Shown: positions 48,755 to 57,298 of the stretch, piece after piece
Layout of the letters: each line of letters begins with the position of its first letter
Numbering within the stretch: the first letter of the stretch is position 1
Assembly: GCF_021117365.1 (NCBI RefSeq)
Contig: NZ_CP088262.1
Coordinates: forward strand, 3,412,501 to 3,476,500
Length of the DNA: 64,000 bases
Direction of reading: 5' to 3'
Source of the DNA: Nocardioides sp. cx-173
GTDB lineage: Bacteria > Actinomycetota > Actinomycetes > Propionibacteriales > Nocardioidaceae
Made by a program: the position numbers and the translations under genes
The notes under the pieces: model-generated
What the model was told of the DNA's origin: nothing
The model's database searches: none
The model's input: the letters and a program-made list of their open reading frames with translations, nothing else

Positions 48755-49390
48755 TCAGCCCAGTCGCTCGGTGAGCTCCTCGACCGCGGTGACGACCCGG
48801 GGGCCCACCTCCCCCGCGTCCAGGGCGCCGAGGGTCACGATGCCCACGCTGGCCTCGAGCCCCTTGATGCCCGGCAGCGGGGCGGCCAGGCCCCGGGCGC
48901 CGGCCTGGAGCTCCCCCTCGGTCACGACGTACGGCGCGAGGTCGCCGTCGCGACCGGCGAGGATCGCCTTGCCGGCCGCGCCCTGGTGGAGCGGGTGCCG
49001 CGAGCCGACCCGGTAGCTGACGTGGAAGTCGGTCCACGACGGCTCCACGACCGCGAGGGCCAGCCCCTCGTCGCCCTCGGCGACCGTGAGGTGCGCCGTG
49101 CAGCCGACGGCCTCCGCCAGCGCGCGCAGGACCGGGACCGCGACGTCGCGCACGAGCGGGTGCACGGCCGAGGCGAGGTGCAGCATGCCGAGCCCGACGT
49201 GCAGCCGCCCGCGGGCGCTGCGACGAACGAGCGCGTGCTGCTCGAGGGTGCTCACCAGCCGGTAGACGACCGTGCGGTTGACGTCGAGCTGCAGCGCCAG
49301 CTCGGTGATCGTGAGCCCGTCGGGTGCGGACGCGAGCACGGTCAGGACGCGCAGCCCCCGGTCGAGGGTCTGGGAGGTCTCGGCCGGCAT
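48755..49390 (-). CDS. IclR-family transcriptional regulator
   Basis: 211 residues. The winged helix TITELALQLDVNRTVVYRLV with STLEQHALV and an effector domain with HPLVRDVAVPVLRALAEAVG and GAAGKAILAGR follow the IclR pattern. It is slightly shorter than the usual 240-260 because of a shortened effector domain. TAGGCT (plus-strand 49398-49403) is seven bases upstream of the ATG: leaderless. It is not next to an obvious catabolic operon except hppD and its regulator. Ligand unknown. Confidence 0.87.
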   Translation of the reverse strand: MPAETSQTLDRGLRVLTVLASAPDGLTITELALQLDVNRTVVYRLVSTLEQHALVRRSARGRLHVGLGMLHLASAVHPLVRDVAVPVLRALAEAVGCTAHLTVAEGDEGLALAVVEPSWTDFHVSYRVGSRHPLHQGAAGKAILAGRDGDLAPYVVTEGELQAGARGLAAPLPGIKGLEASVGIVTLGALDAGEVGPRVVTAVEELTERLG

Positions 49391-49429
49391 GGCGCCGAGC
49401 CTACGACCCGGCCGCCGTGGGCCGGGCTG

Positions 49430-51220
49430 CTAGGACGACTTGCGCGACGCCCACTCCCGCAGCCGGTCGATGCGCAGGTGGAGCTGCTCGGCGTTGGCGA
49501 CCGCGGCGGCCGGCCCCCCGCACTCCTTGCGGAGCGCGGCGTGGGTGATCCCGTGGGCCTGCCCGGTGCGGTGGTACCACGCCGCGACCAGGCCGTTGAG
49601 CTCGCGGCGCAGGACCGCGAGCTGCTCGTGGGTCGAGACCTCGGCCACCGTGTCCGACTCGACCGCGACCCGCTTCTGCTGGCGCGCTCGGTCGCTCTGC
49701 CGCTGCTGGAGGAGCTCGCGCATCTGACCGGGCTCGAGCAGGCCGGGGATCCCGAGGAAGTCCATCTCCTCCTCGGAGCCCACGTGCACCTCGCCGGCGT
49801 GGCCGAACTCGCCGCCGTCGTAGAGCACCCGGTCGAAACGCGCCTCGGAGCCGAGCGCCTCGAACGGCAGGCCCTCGTCCTCGCCCTCCGTCTGGGTCGC
49901 CTCCGCCTGGGCCATCAGCTCCTTCTCGGCCGCGAAGAGGTCGCCCTCGTCGTTGACCCGGCGGCCGAGGACGTGGTCGCGCTCGACCTCCATCTCGGAG
50001 GCGAAGCCCAGCAGGGCCGGCACCGACGGGACGAAGATCGACGCCGTCTCGCCGCGGGAGCGGGCGCGCACGAAGCGGCCGACGGCCTGGGCGAAGAACA
50101 GCGGCGTGGAGGTCGTCGTGGCGTAGACGCCGACCGCGAGCCGCGGCACGTCGACGCCCTCGGAGACCATCCGGACCGCGACCATCCAGCGGGAGTCGTC
50201 GGCGGCGAACTTCGAGATCTTCTTCGAGGCCGCCTTCTCGTCGGACAGCACGAGCGCCGGTGTCTCCCCACTGACCCGCTTGAGGATCTTGGCGTAGGCG
50301 CGCGCCGACTCCTGGTCGGTGGCGATCACCAGCCCGCCGGCGTCCGGTACGTGGCGACGTACCTCCGAGAGCCGGGTGTCGGCCGCCTCGAGCACCGACG
50401 GGACCCAGGAGCCGGAGGGGTCCAGGGCGGTGCGCAGCGCCTGCGAGGTGAGGTCCTTGGTGAGCGGCTCGCCCAGGCGTACGGCGATCTCGTCACCGGC
50501 CCGGGTCCGCCACTGCATCTCCCCGGAGTAGGCCAGGAAGAGCACCGGCCGCACCACGTGGTCGGCCAGCGCCTGCGCGTAGCCGTAGGTGAAGTCCGCG
50601 ACCGAGCGCGGCACCCCGTCGGGCCCGGGGGCGTAGGTGACGAACGGGATCGGGTTGATGTCCGAGCGGAACGGCGTGCCGGTGAGCGCGAGGCGACGCG
50701 ACGCGGGCTCGAACGCCTCCCGCACGCCCTCGCCCCACGACAGGGCGTCGCCGGCGTGGTGAACCTCGTCGAGGATCACCAGCGTCTTGAACCGCTCGGT
50801 GCGGATGCGCATGGCGAGCGGGTTGACCGCCACGCCGGCGTAGGTCACCGCGACTCCGAGGAAGTCGCTGGAGATCTTGCCCGACCCCGCCGAGTAGGTC
50901 GGGTCGATCGGGATGCCGGCGCGGGCTGCCGCCTCCGCCCACTGCAGCTTGAGGTGCTCGGTGGGCGCGACCACGATGATCCGGTCGACGATGCGCCGCC
51001 CGATCAGCTCCGAGGCGACCGACAGCGCGAACGTCGTCTTGCCGGCTCCCGGCGTCGCGACCGCGAGGAAGTCCCGCGGCGCGCGCTCGAGGTAGTCGGC
51101 CATCGCCGCGGTCTGCCAGGCGCGCAGGGACGGCGCGGTGCCCCAGGCCGCACGGTCCGGCCAGGCCGGGGTGAGTGCGGGGGTGAGGTGGACGGCGGCT
51201 TCGGGGTCGCCGCCCGTCAC
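49430..51220 (-). CDS. DEAD/DEAH-box (XPB/Type III R-like) helicase
   Basis: 596 residues. Motif I ATPGAGKTTFA, motif Ia VVAPTEHLKLQW, motif II ILDEVHHAG, motif III LALTGTPFRSD, motif V MVSEGVDVPRLAVG and motif VI QAVGRFVRARSRGE make a complete SF2 helicase. The C-terminal 190 residues carry charged, helical extensions (GEDEGLPFEALGSEA, LLQQRQSDRARQQKRV). The GTG start overlaps the DUF3039 stop. This gene pair is widely conserved in actinobacteria, with a probable DNA repair role. Substrate not established. Confidence 0.9.
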   Translation of the reverse strand: MTGGDPEAAVHLTPALTPAWPDRAAWGTAPSLRAWQTAAMADYLERAPRDFLAVATPGAGKTTFALSVASELIGRRIVDRIIVVAPTEHLKLQWAEAAARAGIPIDPTYSAGSGKISSDFLGVAVTYAGVAVNPLAMRIRTERFKTLVILDEVHHAGDALSWGEGVREAFEPASRRLALTGTPFRSDINPIPFVTYAPGPDGVPRSVADFTYGYAQALADHVVRPVLFLAYSGEMQWRTRAGDEIAVRLGEPLTKDLTSQALRTALDPSGSWVPSVLEAADTRLSEVRRHVPDAGGLVIATDQESARAYAKILKRVSGETPALVLSDEKAASKKISKFAADDSRWMVAVRMVSEGVDVPRLAVGVYATTTSTPLFFAQAVGRFVRARSRGETASIFVPSVPALLGFASEMEVERDHVLGRRVNDEGDLFAAEKELMAQAEATQTEGEDEGLPFEALGSEARFDRVLYDGGEFGHAGEVHVGSEEEMDFLGIPGLLEPGQMRELLQQRQSDRARQQKRVAVESDTVAEVSTHEQLAVLRRELNGLVAAWYHRTGQAHGITHAALRKECGGPAAAVANAEQLHLRIDRLREWASRKSS

Positions 51221-51474
51221 TCGCCCTCGTCCTTGAAGCTCTCCCAGGCGTCCTTGCACTCAGGGCACACGGGGAACTTCTCGGGGGCACGGCTGGGGAC
51301 CCAGACCTTGCCGCAGAGCGCGACGACCGGGGTGCCCATCACCATGGCCTCGGTGAGCTTGTCCTTGTCGACGTAGTGCGAGAACCGCTCGTGGTCACCC
51401 TCGTCCGTCGGGACGGTACGGCGGTCCTGGTCGACGTCGAGGTCCGTCGTGGTGGAGAAGCCGATGGAGGTCAC
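51217..51474 (-). CDS. DUF3039 zinc-ribbon protein
   Basis: 85 residues with VVALCGKVWVP and FPVCPECKDAW, giving a CxxxxWxP...CPxC arrangement likely to bind zinc. DUF3039 proteins are almost always coupled to the helicase gene downstream, as here. The TAGAGT -10 box (plus-strand 51482-51487) lies seven bases before the GTG start, so it heads a leaderless operon. Probably a DNA- or RNA-binding accessory of the helicase. Confidence 0.9.
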   Translation of the reverse strand: MTSIGFSTTTDLDVDQDRRTVPTDEGDHERFSHYVDKDKLTEAMVMGTPVVALCGKVWVPSRAPEKFPVCPECKDAWESFKDEGE

Positions 51475-51528
51475 GGCCCCAACTCTAACGCCGGGCCGAT
51501 GCCCCGAGGCACCGGCTGCACACCGACC

Positions 51529-52101
51529 TCACACGCGCCGCCCGTGGGCGGCGAGAGCCCGCTCGGGGTCCACCGGGTCGCCGCCTCCGGGGCGGACCTC
51601 GAGGTGGAGGTGGGGGCCGGTGGAGTTGCCGGTGCTGCCCACGGTCCCGATCACGTCGCCGGCGGCGACGCCCTGCCCCACGGAGACCCGCTGGGTGTCC
51701 TGGTGGCAGTACCAGACCTCGGTGCCGTCGGGCAGGGTCACGACGGTCTTGTTGCCGTAGGCGCCGTCGTAGGCGGTCGAGGTGACCTTGCCGCGCTCGA
51801 TGGCCCTGACGGGCGTGCCCAGCGGCGCAGCGAAGTCCAGGCCGGTGTGGGTGCTGGACCACATCGAGCCGGCGTTGCCGAAGCGGCCGGTGAGGCGGTA
51901 GCCGGTCACCGGCAGGTGCCAGCGCTTGATCTTGGGCTTGGGGGTGAACGTGTGCCCCTCGCGCACGACGTACGGCGGCAGGGCCGGCGCGGGTGAGGCG
52001 GCCGGCGCGCTCGCGGCGGCGGCGGGCTGGGCGAACGTGGTGCCGAGCAGACCGACCGCGACGGTCGAGCCCAGGAGGAGATGGATGACGCTGAGTCGCA
52101 A
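51529..52101 (-). CDS. Secreted M23-family peptidoglycan peptidase
   Basis: 190 residues with a Sec signal peptide (1-30) and an LytM domain. Zinc and catalytic residues lie in STHTGLDFAAPLGTPV (His85, Asp89), WYCHQDTQ (His133) and TGPHLHLEVR (His164, His166). It hydrolyses peptide cross-links in peptidoglycan outside the cell. It uses a rare TTG start, chosen because no ATG or GTG gives a sensible signal peptide. The 218-base leader upstream contains an inverted repeat (52126-52147) but no recognisable riboswitch. Confidence 0.88.
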   Translation of the reverse strand: MRLSVIHLLLGSTVAVGLLGTTFAQPAAAASAPAASPAPALPPYVVREGHTFTPKPKIKRWHLPVTGYRLTGRFGNAGSMWSSTHTGLDFAAPLGTPVRAIERGKVTSTAYDGAYGNKTVVTLPDGTEVWYCHQDTQRVSVGQGVAAGDVIGTVGSTGNSTGPHLHLEVRPGGGDPVDPERALAAHGRRV

Positions 52102-52319
52102 CGAACTGGCTTTCTCGTGGAACCTGCCGCCGACGTGGGTCGGCGGCCTTTCACTACGAGTGAGCCAGGCTCCCGCACTCGCCTCAAATCCCCCAGGGGG
52201 GTTGTCGTGACGCCGATCACGGGGTCGCGGCGGCTACCCCGCTCAGCCAGGGTCGAAACAGCGACGAAGGTCACGTCCCCAATCGGCGCGCCTATCCCGG
52301 CACCAGGGGCACGAGTGGG

Positions 52320-52877
52320 CTAGTTGAGGTCGGGGTCGACAGGGCGCGTCGAGTGCCAGGCGAGGTCGCCGGGCTGGCGGCGCAGCACGTCGCGCCACAG
52401 GTCCGAGGGATCCTCGCGGAACACGTCGTCGGCCTGCGCCGGCACGACGTACCAGCTGCCGGTGGCGATCTCGCCGTCCAGCTGACCGGCCCCCCAGCCG
52501 GCGTACCCGGCGAAGATCCGCAGCGCGTCCAGGCTGTCGCCGAGCAGCTCCACCGGCGTGTCCAGGTCGATCAGGCCGAGCTGGCCGGTGACCTCGCGGA
52601 AGCCCACCGGGGGCTCGTGCGAGCCGTGGAGCAGCGCCACCGCCAGGGCACCCTCGGCCATCACGGGGCCACCTTGGAACAGCACGTCCGGCTCGGTCAC
52701 CACGTCGCGCCACGCGTCGAGGACCTCGGCCACCGGCAGGCCGGAGGGGCGGTTGAGCACGACCCCCAGGACGCCGCTGTCATCGGCGTCGAGGACGAGG
52801 ACCACGCTGTCGGCGAAGTTCGGGTCGTTCAGGGCAGGCGTCGCGACCAGGAGCACCCCCGCCTCGACGCCGGTCAT
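52320..52877 (-). CDS. YqgE/AlgH family protein (DUF179)
   Basis: 185 residues. GVLLVATPALNDPNFADSVV, GVVLNRPSGLPV, FQGGPVMAEGAL and RIFAGYAGWGAGQLDGEI are diagnostic of YqgE/AlgH. Function is unresolved; homologues are often linked to envelope or regulatory genes. ATG with GGGAG site chosen over an upstream in-frame ATG. It is monocistronic between an M23 gene and a TetR gene. Confidence 0.9.
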   Translation of the reverse strand: MTGVEAGVLLVATPALNDPNFADSVVLVLDADDSGVLGVVLNRPSGLPVAEVLDAWRDVVTEPDVLFQGGPVMAEGALAVALLHGSHEPPVGFREVTGQLGLIDLDTPVELLGDSLDALRIFAGYAGWGAGQLDGEIATGSWYVVPAQADDVFREDPSDLWRDVLRRQPGDLAWHSTRPVDPDLN

Positions 52878-52964
52878 GCTCCCATCATGCAGCACGTCAC
52901 GCCCCCCTCACCTCGACGGGTGATCCCGGCCACCAGAGACCGGGGTCACACGTAGGGTCGAGGG

Positions 52965-53648
52965 GTGAGCAGATCCGTCTCCAAAATGGTGCCCCAGGTC
53001 CCCTCGGTCGGGGCCGGCCGCCGGGCGGCGTACTCCGCCTCCACCAAGCGGGCCCTGATCGACGCCGCCGAGACGCTCTTCACCGACCACGGCTACGCCG
53101 CGGCGTCGCTGGACCAGATCGTCGCCGGCGCCCGGGTCACCAAGGGGGCGCTCTACCACCACTTCAGCGGCAAGCAGGCGCTGTTCGAGGCGGTCTTCGA
53201 GCGGGTCGAGAGCGACGCCGCGACCTCGGTGCGCCACGCGCTGCGCGGGCACGAGGACCCCTGGGACAAGGCTCGTGCGGGACTGCGCGCGCACCTCGAG
53301 GTCGTGCGGGAGCCGCGCTACCGGCGCATCGTGATCCAGGAGGGACCGGCCGTCCTGGGCTACGAGCGCTACCGCGAGCAGGAGGAGCGCTCCACCTTCG
53401 CCAACGTCCTCGACATCGTGCAGTCGGTCCTCGCGGCCGGCAACTGGGAGCTCGACGAGGACATGCAGCAGACCTTCGCGCGGATCTTCTTCGGCGCCAT
53501 GTCCGCGGCCGGCGAGGCCGTCTCCGGCGACGAGGACCCCGTCGCCGCCGCCGTGCGCGTCGAGACCGCGATCGGCTTCATCCTCTCGGGCTTCCAGATC
53601 CTCGTCGAGAACGACGTCCGGCTCCCCAACGCCCTCGCCGAGGACTGA
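52965..53648 (+). CDS. TetR-family transcriptional regulator
   Basis: 227 residues. The helix-turn-helix (ALIDAAETLFTDHGYAAASL, DQIVAGARVTKGALYHHFSG) is standard, and the C-terminal helical domain (about 90-215) binds an unknown ligand. GTG start with TAGGGT (52953-52958) six bases upstream: leaderless. No target is adjacent in divergent orientation except YqgE. The downstream gene is convergent. Confidence 0.9.
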   Translation: MSRSVSKMVPQVPSVGAGRRAAYSASTKRALIDAAETLFTDHGYAAASLDQIVAGARVTKGALYHHFSGKQALFEAVFERVESDAATSVRHALRGHEDPWDKARAGLRAHLEVVREPRYRRIVIQEGPAVLGYERYREQEERSTFANVLDIVQSVLAAGNWELDEDMQQTFARIFFGAMSAAGEAVSGDEDPVAAAVRVETAIGFILSGFQILVENDVRLPNALAED

Positions 53649-53652
53649 GGCC

Positions 53653-54660
53653 CTACTCGAAGCTGACGTCGCCGCCGTTGCCCTCGGGGACCAGCTCGAT
53701 GAAGGTGCGCCCGGCGGGGACCACCAGCTCGCCGGCCTTGGTCGAGAGCTCCAGCGGGGCCTCGAGGGACTTCTTGGACCAGGTCCCGCGGACCAGGCGG
53801 CCCTGGTGGAAGAGCAGCGCGGCGCCCTTGCCCTCGAACTTGGTCTCCGGCACCGGGTTGCCCGCCGGGTCGCGGTAGCCGGCGTCGCCGACCTTGACCC
53901 GGAGCACCAGCACCGTGTCGGCCGGGAACTCGTCGCCCTCGGCGGCATAGCTGTTCTCGTTGACGTAGCCCTTGTCGCGGAAGACCCAGTTGGTGGTGTG
54001 CCCACCGGAGAAGCTCGCCGCGATCCGGGTGGCCGGCTGGCCCTTCGGCAGGTCGGCGGCCTTGCCCCACGGCAGGTAGTCGTCGGGGCGGGCGGCGTCC
54101 TGCTTCACGAGGGTCGCGGTCTTCTTCATGTCCGTGAAGAGGTTGTACGGCGCGCTGCGGCCGCCCTCACGGTAGAAGCCCTTGGCCCCCTCGGCGAAGA
54201 AGTCGATCCCGGCGTCCTTGATGCGCGCGATGGTCACCGGGGCGGCGCCGCTGGTGACCATGGCCGCGTCGACCGGGGCGACGATGCCGATGTCGCTGGC
54301 CCGCATGGAGCGCACCGGGCCGACCTCGCCGGGGATCGTGGAGTAGTAGAACGCCGCCAGGCGGGTGACCCCGCCCTCGACGAGCTCCTCGACCACGAGG
54401 TCGGCCTTGCCGAGCCCGACCTGGGGCGCGCTGGAGGGGGTGTTGTCCATCTTCAGCACCATCACCGGGTGCTCCTGCTCGGCCTGCTGCCCCTTCGGCA
54501 CCTGCAGGCCCGTCAGGGGCCAGGTGTCCGGCGCCTCGGGGGAGCTCGACCCCTGGGCCTCCGGCTCGTCCTTGCCGCCGCCCTTGTCGTCTCCCCCACA
54601 GCCGGCGAGCAGCAGGGAACCGGCGACGACGATGCTGGCGAGCAGGCGGGCAGAGCGCAT
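53653..54660 (-). CDS. DUF3048 lipoprotein
   Basis: 335 residues: lipoprotein signal with SLLLAGCGGDD, an acidic linker, then a DUF3048 domain (LKMDNTPSSAPQVGLGKADL, YYSTIPGEVGPVRSMRASDI) and a C-terminal domain (HTTNWVFRDKG, GGDVSFE). YerB-type members are surface lipoproteins of unknown function in Firmicutes and actinobacteria. Signal-peptide Met preceded by GGAGT was taken; a Met four codons earlier is weaker. Probably envelope-associated. Confidence 0.88.
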   Translation of the reverse strand: MRSARLLASIVVAGSLLLAGCGGDDKGGGKDEPEAQGSSSPEAPDTWPLTGLQVPKGQQAEQEHPVMVLKMDNTPSSAPQVGLGKADLVVEELVEGGVTRLAAFYYSTIPGEVGPVRSMRASDIGIVAPVDAAMVTSGAAPVTIARIKDAGIDFFAEGAKGFYREGGRSAPYNLFTDMKKTATLVKQDAARPDDYLPWGKAADLPKGQPATRIAASFSGGHTTNWVFRDKGYVNENSYAAEGDEFPADTVLVLRVKVGDAGYRDPAGNPVPETKFEGKGAALLFHQGRLVRGTWSKKSLEAPLELSTKAGELVVPAGRTFIELVPEGNGGDVSFE

Positions 54661-54747
54661 AGGTGACTCCAAACGTGTAGTGAACGACTCGACTTCAGTC
54701 TTGCGTGCGGCGGGCCCCGACCTGGGAGGCGCGCCCGGGTGTTGCGG

Positions 54748-55515
54748 TCAGCCGAGCTTGGCGCCGCCGTCGACGTACAGCGTCTGGCCGGTGATGTAGG
54801 ACGCCTCGTCGCTGCACAGGAACGCGGCGGCGGCCGCGATGTCCTCGGGGTAGCCGACGCGGCGCACCGGGTTGGCCTCGGCGTTGAGGCGACGGAACTC
54901 CTCGACGTCCATCTTCAGGCGGGCCGCGGTGGCGTCGGTCATCTCGGTGGCGATGAAGCCGGGCGCGATCGCGTTGGCGTTGATGCCGAACGGGCCGAGC
55001 TCGATGCCGAGGGTCCGGGTGAAGCCCTGGATGCCCATCTTCGCCGCGGAGTAGTTGGCCTGGCCGCGGTTGCCCAGCGCCGAGACGCTGGAGAGGTTGA
55101 GGATCTTGCCGTACTTCTGCTCGACGAAGTGCTTCTGGGCCGCCTTGGTCATCAGGAACGCGCCCTTGAGGTGCACCCCCATGACCAGGTCCCAGTCGTC
55201 CTCGGTCATCTTGAACAGCAGGTTGTCGCGGGTGATCCCGGCGTTGTTGACGAGGATGTGGATGCCGCCGAGCTCCTCGACGACGCGCGCCACCGCGGCG
55301 TCGACCGAGGCCGCGTCGCTGACGTCGGCGCCGATGCCCACGGCCTTGGCGCCCTCGGTGAGCGGCAGGCGGCCGGCCGCGTCGGCGGCGGCGGTCTCGT
55401 CGAGGTCGACGATCGCGACCGACGCGCCCTCCTCGGCGAAGCGAGTGGCGGTCCCGAAGCCGATGCCGCGCGCGGCCCCCGTGATGACCGCGATGCGTCC
55501 GTCGAACCGACCCAT
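54748..55515 (-). CDS. fabG: FabG-like short-chain dehydrogenase
   Basis: 255 residues, complete SDR. VITGAARGIGFGTATRFAEE is the NADP loop, VNNAGITRDNLLFKM the NNAG motif, LSSVSALGNRGQANYSAAKMG provides Ser and the YxxxK pair, and TGQTLYVDGGAKLG the C-terminus. Very close in style to 3-oxoacyl-ACP reductase. AGGAGTCTCACC precedes the ATG. It stands alone, not in a fab cluster, so it may serve another acyl-CoA or hydroxy-acid substrate. Unlike the SDR remnant at the window start, it is intact. Confidence 0.85.
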   Translation of the reverse strand: MGRFDGRIAVITGAARGIGFGTATRFAEEGASVAIVDLDETAAADAAGRLPLTEGAKAVGIGADVSDAASVDAAVARVVEELGGIHILVNNAGITRDNLLFKMTEDDWDLVMGVHLKGAFLMTKAAQKHFVEQKYGKILNLSSVSALGNRGQANYSAAKMGIQGFTRTLGIELGPFGINANAIAPGFIATEMTDATAARLKMDVEEFRRLNAEANPVRRVGYPEDIAAAAAFLCSDEASYITGQTLYVDGGAKLG

Positions 55516-55552
55516 GGTGAGACTCCTCGTGTCGCTGGTGGGGGAACGCTCG

Positions 55553-55963
55553 TCACTCTAGAGAAGCCCGCAACCGCGCCGCGTACTGGCCCGACTCGCC
55601 CTCGGCGTACCTGGTGCGGGGCCAGAAGAAGCCGCGCAGGCCGTCGCCCTTGGTGCGGGGCACGACGTGCAGGTGCAGGTGGGGCACCGACTGGCTCACG
55701 ACGTTGTTCATCGCGACGAAGCTGCCCTGCGCGCCGAGCCCTTCGACCATGGCGGTCGCCAGGCGCTGGGAGGCGGCCAGGAACCCGCCGCCGAGCTCGG
55801 CCGGGAGGTCCGGGAGGGTGGCGACGTGGCGGCGCGGCACCAGCAGGACGTGGCCCTTGAAGACCGGGCGCCGGTCGAGGAACGCCACGAAGTCGTCGGT
55901 GTCGAGCACGACGTCGGCCGCGCCCTCGCCGGCCACGATCGCGCAGAAGACGCACTCGGCCAT
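55553..55963 (-). CDS. HIT-family hydrolase
   Basis: 136 residues. The histidine triad is VPHLHLHVVPR (His95, His97, His99), and the N-terminal CVFCAIV pair with its upstream motif suggests a structural zinc. HIT proteins hydrolyse nucleoside phosphoramidates and AMP conjugates. GATACT (plus-strand 55971-55976) is seven bases upstream of the ATG. Divergent from the MFS gene. Substrate unknown. Confidence 0.93.
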   Translation of the reverse strand: MAECVFCAIVAGEGAADVVLDTDDFVAFLDRRPVFKGHVLLVPRRHVATLPDLPAELGGGFLAASQRLATAMVEGLGAQGSFVAMNNVVSQSVPHLHLHVVPRTKGDGLRGFFWPRTRYAEGESGQYAARLRASLE

Positions 55964-56050
55964 GTCGCCCAGTATCCTTGACGTGCTCAGGGTTTCGCGC
56001 GTCTTGGAGGTGGGTTCGGCGCGCTGTCTCGCATACCCAGAGGAACCTCG

Positions 56051-57298
56051 TTGTCACCGCTCGCCTCCTACCGCCGTCTGCTCCACCTGGCCGGTCCCCT
56101 CTACGTGCTCGTCGCCTTCCTGGGCAGACTGCCGCTGAGCATGAGCCAGATCGGCACCCTGCTCCTGGTCTCCGACGCCACCGGGAGCTACGGCTCCGGC
56201 GGCCTCGCGGCCGGCGCGCTGGCCGTGGCGAACGCCGTGGGCTCCCCCCTGGCCGGGGAGCTCGCCGACCGGGTCGGGCAGCGCTCCGTGGTGCTCGTGC
56301 AGTCGCTGCTGGGCTCCGCCGGTCTGGTGCTGCTCGTGGCTCTCACCCGCGCGGACGCCTCGGCCGGTGTGCTCACCCTCACGGCGGCGGCGGCCGGCCT
56401 GGTGCTGCCGCAGGTGGGACCCATGGCGCGGGTCCGGTGGCGGCCGATCACCCGGCACGAGACCGGGCGCCAGCAGCGGCTCATGGACGCGGCGTTCTCC
56501 TACGAGGGCGCCGCCGACGAGGCGTCGTTCATGTTCGGCCCCGCCCTCATCGGCCTCCTGGTCGCCGCCGTGTCGCCCTCCGCGGCGATGCTCGTGGCGG
56601 CGGGGCTGCTGGCCGTCTTCGGCTGTGCCTTCGCCGTCCACCCGACCGCGCGCCTGACCGGCCGGGCTGCCGGACCGCTGGTCGGCCACGGACCGCTGCT
56701 CAGCGTGGTCTTCGTCGGCCTGCTGGGCGCGCAGCTGTGCATCGGCCTGCTGTTCGGCTCGATCCAGACCGGCACCACCGCCCTCACCACCGACGCCGGC
56801 CAGCCGGGGCTGGCCGGCATCGTGCACGCGTGCCTCGGCGTCGGCAGCGTCCTGGCGGGACTGGCCACCGTCGCCCTCCCACCCTGGGTCGGGCACGAGC
56901 GCCGGGTGCTGATGTCCGCCGCCCTGCTGCTTCCCCTCGCGATCCCGCTGCTCTGGGTCGGCTCCGTCACGGCGCTGGTCGTCGTCGTCCTGCTGCTCGG
57001 CTTCGGCGTGGCGCCGTACATGATCGGGGTCTTCAGCATCGGCGAGCGCGCGGTGCCGCCGGCGCGCGTCGGCCTGGCGATGACGCTGCTCGCCGGGGCG
57101 ACCGGGATCGGGTACGCCGTCGGGTCGACCCTGGCGGGGCGCCTGGCCGACGCCGAGGGCCACACCGCGGCGTTCGCCGTGACGGTCGGCGCCACCGCCG
57201 TCGCGCTGCTGATCGCCGCGGCCGGTCAGCGTCCGGCGCACCGGATGCTGACCGCACGCGCTCAGGAGACTCAGGCGAGCGCGGCCTCGCCGGTCTGA
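56051..57298 (+). CDS. MFS transporter
   Basis: 415 residues with 12 predicted helices. GELADRVGQRSVVLVQSLLG is the motif A loop after helix 2. A TTG start follows AGAGGAACC. The protein is of the small-drug or metabolite MFS type without a large central loop. It overlaps the end of the convergent ABC exporter gene by 28 bases. The substrate is unknown. Confidence 0.88.
   Translation: MSPLASYRRLLHLAGPLYVLVAFLGRLPLSMSQIGTLLLVSDATGSYGSGGLAAGALAVANAVGSPLAGELADRVGQRSVVLVQSLLGSAGLVLLVALTRADASAGVLTLTAAAAGLVLPQVGPMARVRWRPITRHETGRQQRLMDAAFSYEGAADEASFMFGPALIGLLVAAVSPSAAMLVAAGLLAVFGCAFAVHPTARLTGRAAGPLVGHGPLLSVVFVGLLGAQLCIGLLFGSIQTGTTALTTDAGQPGLAGIVHACLGVGSVLAGLATVALPPWVGHERRVLMSAALLLPLAIPLLWVGSVTALVVVVLLLGFGVAPYMIGVFSIGERAVPPARVGLAMTLLAGATGIGYAVGSTLAGRLADAEGHTAAFAVTVGATAVALLIAAAGQRPAHRMLTARAQETQASAASPV

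Noticed and set aside
52102..52319. A possible riboswitch (c-di-AMP type) in the leader of the M23 peptidase
   Set aside because: The conserved ydaO cores are not found; only a 9-bp inverted repeat is present near the start.
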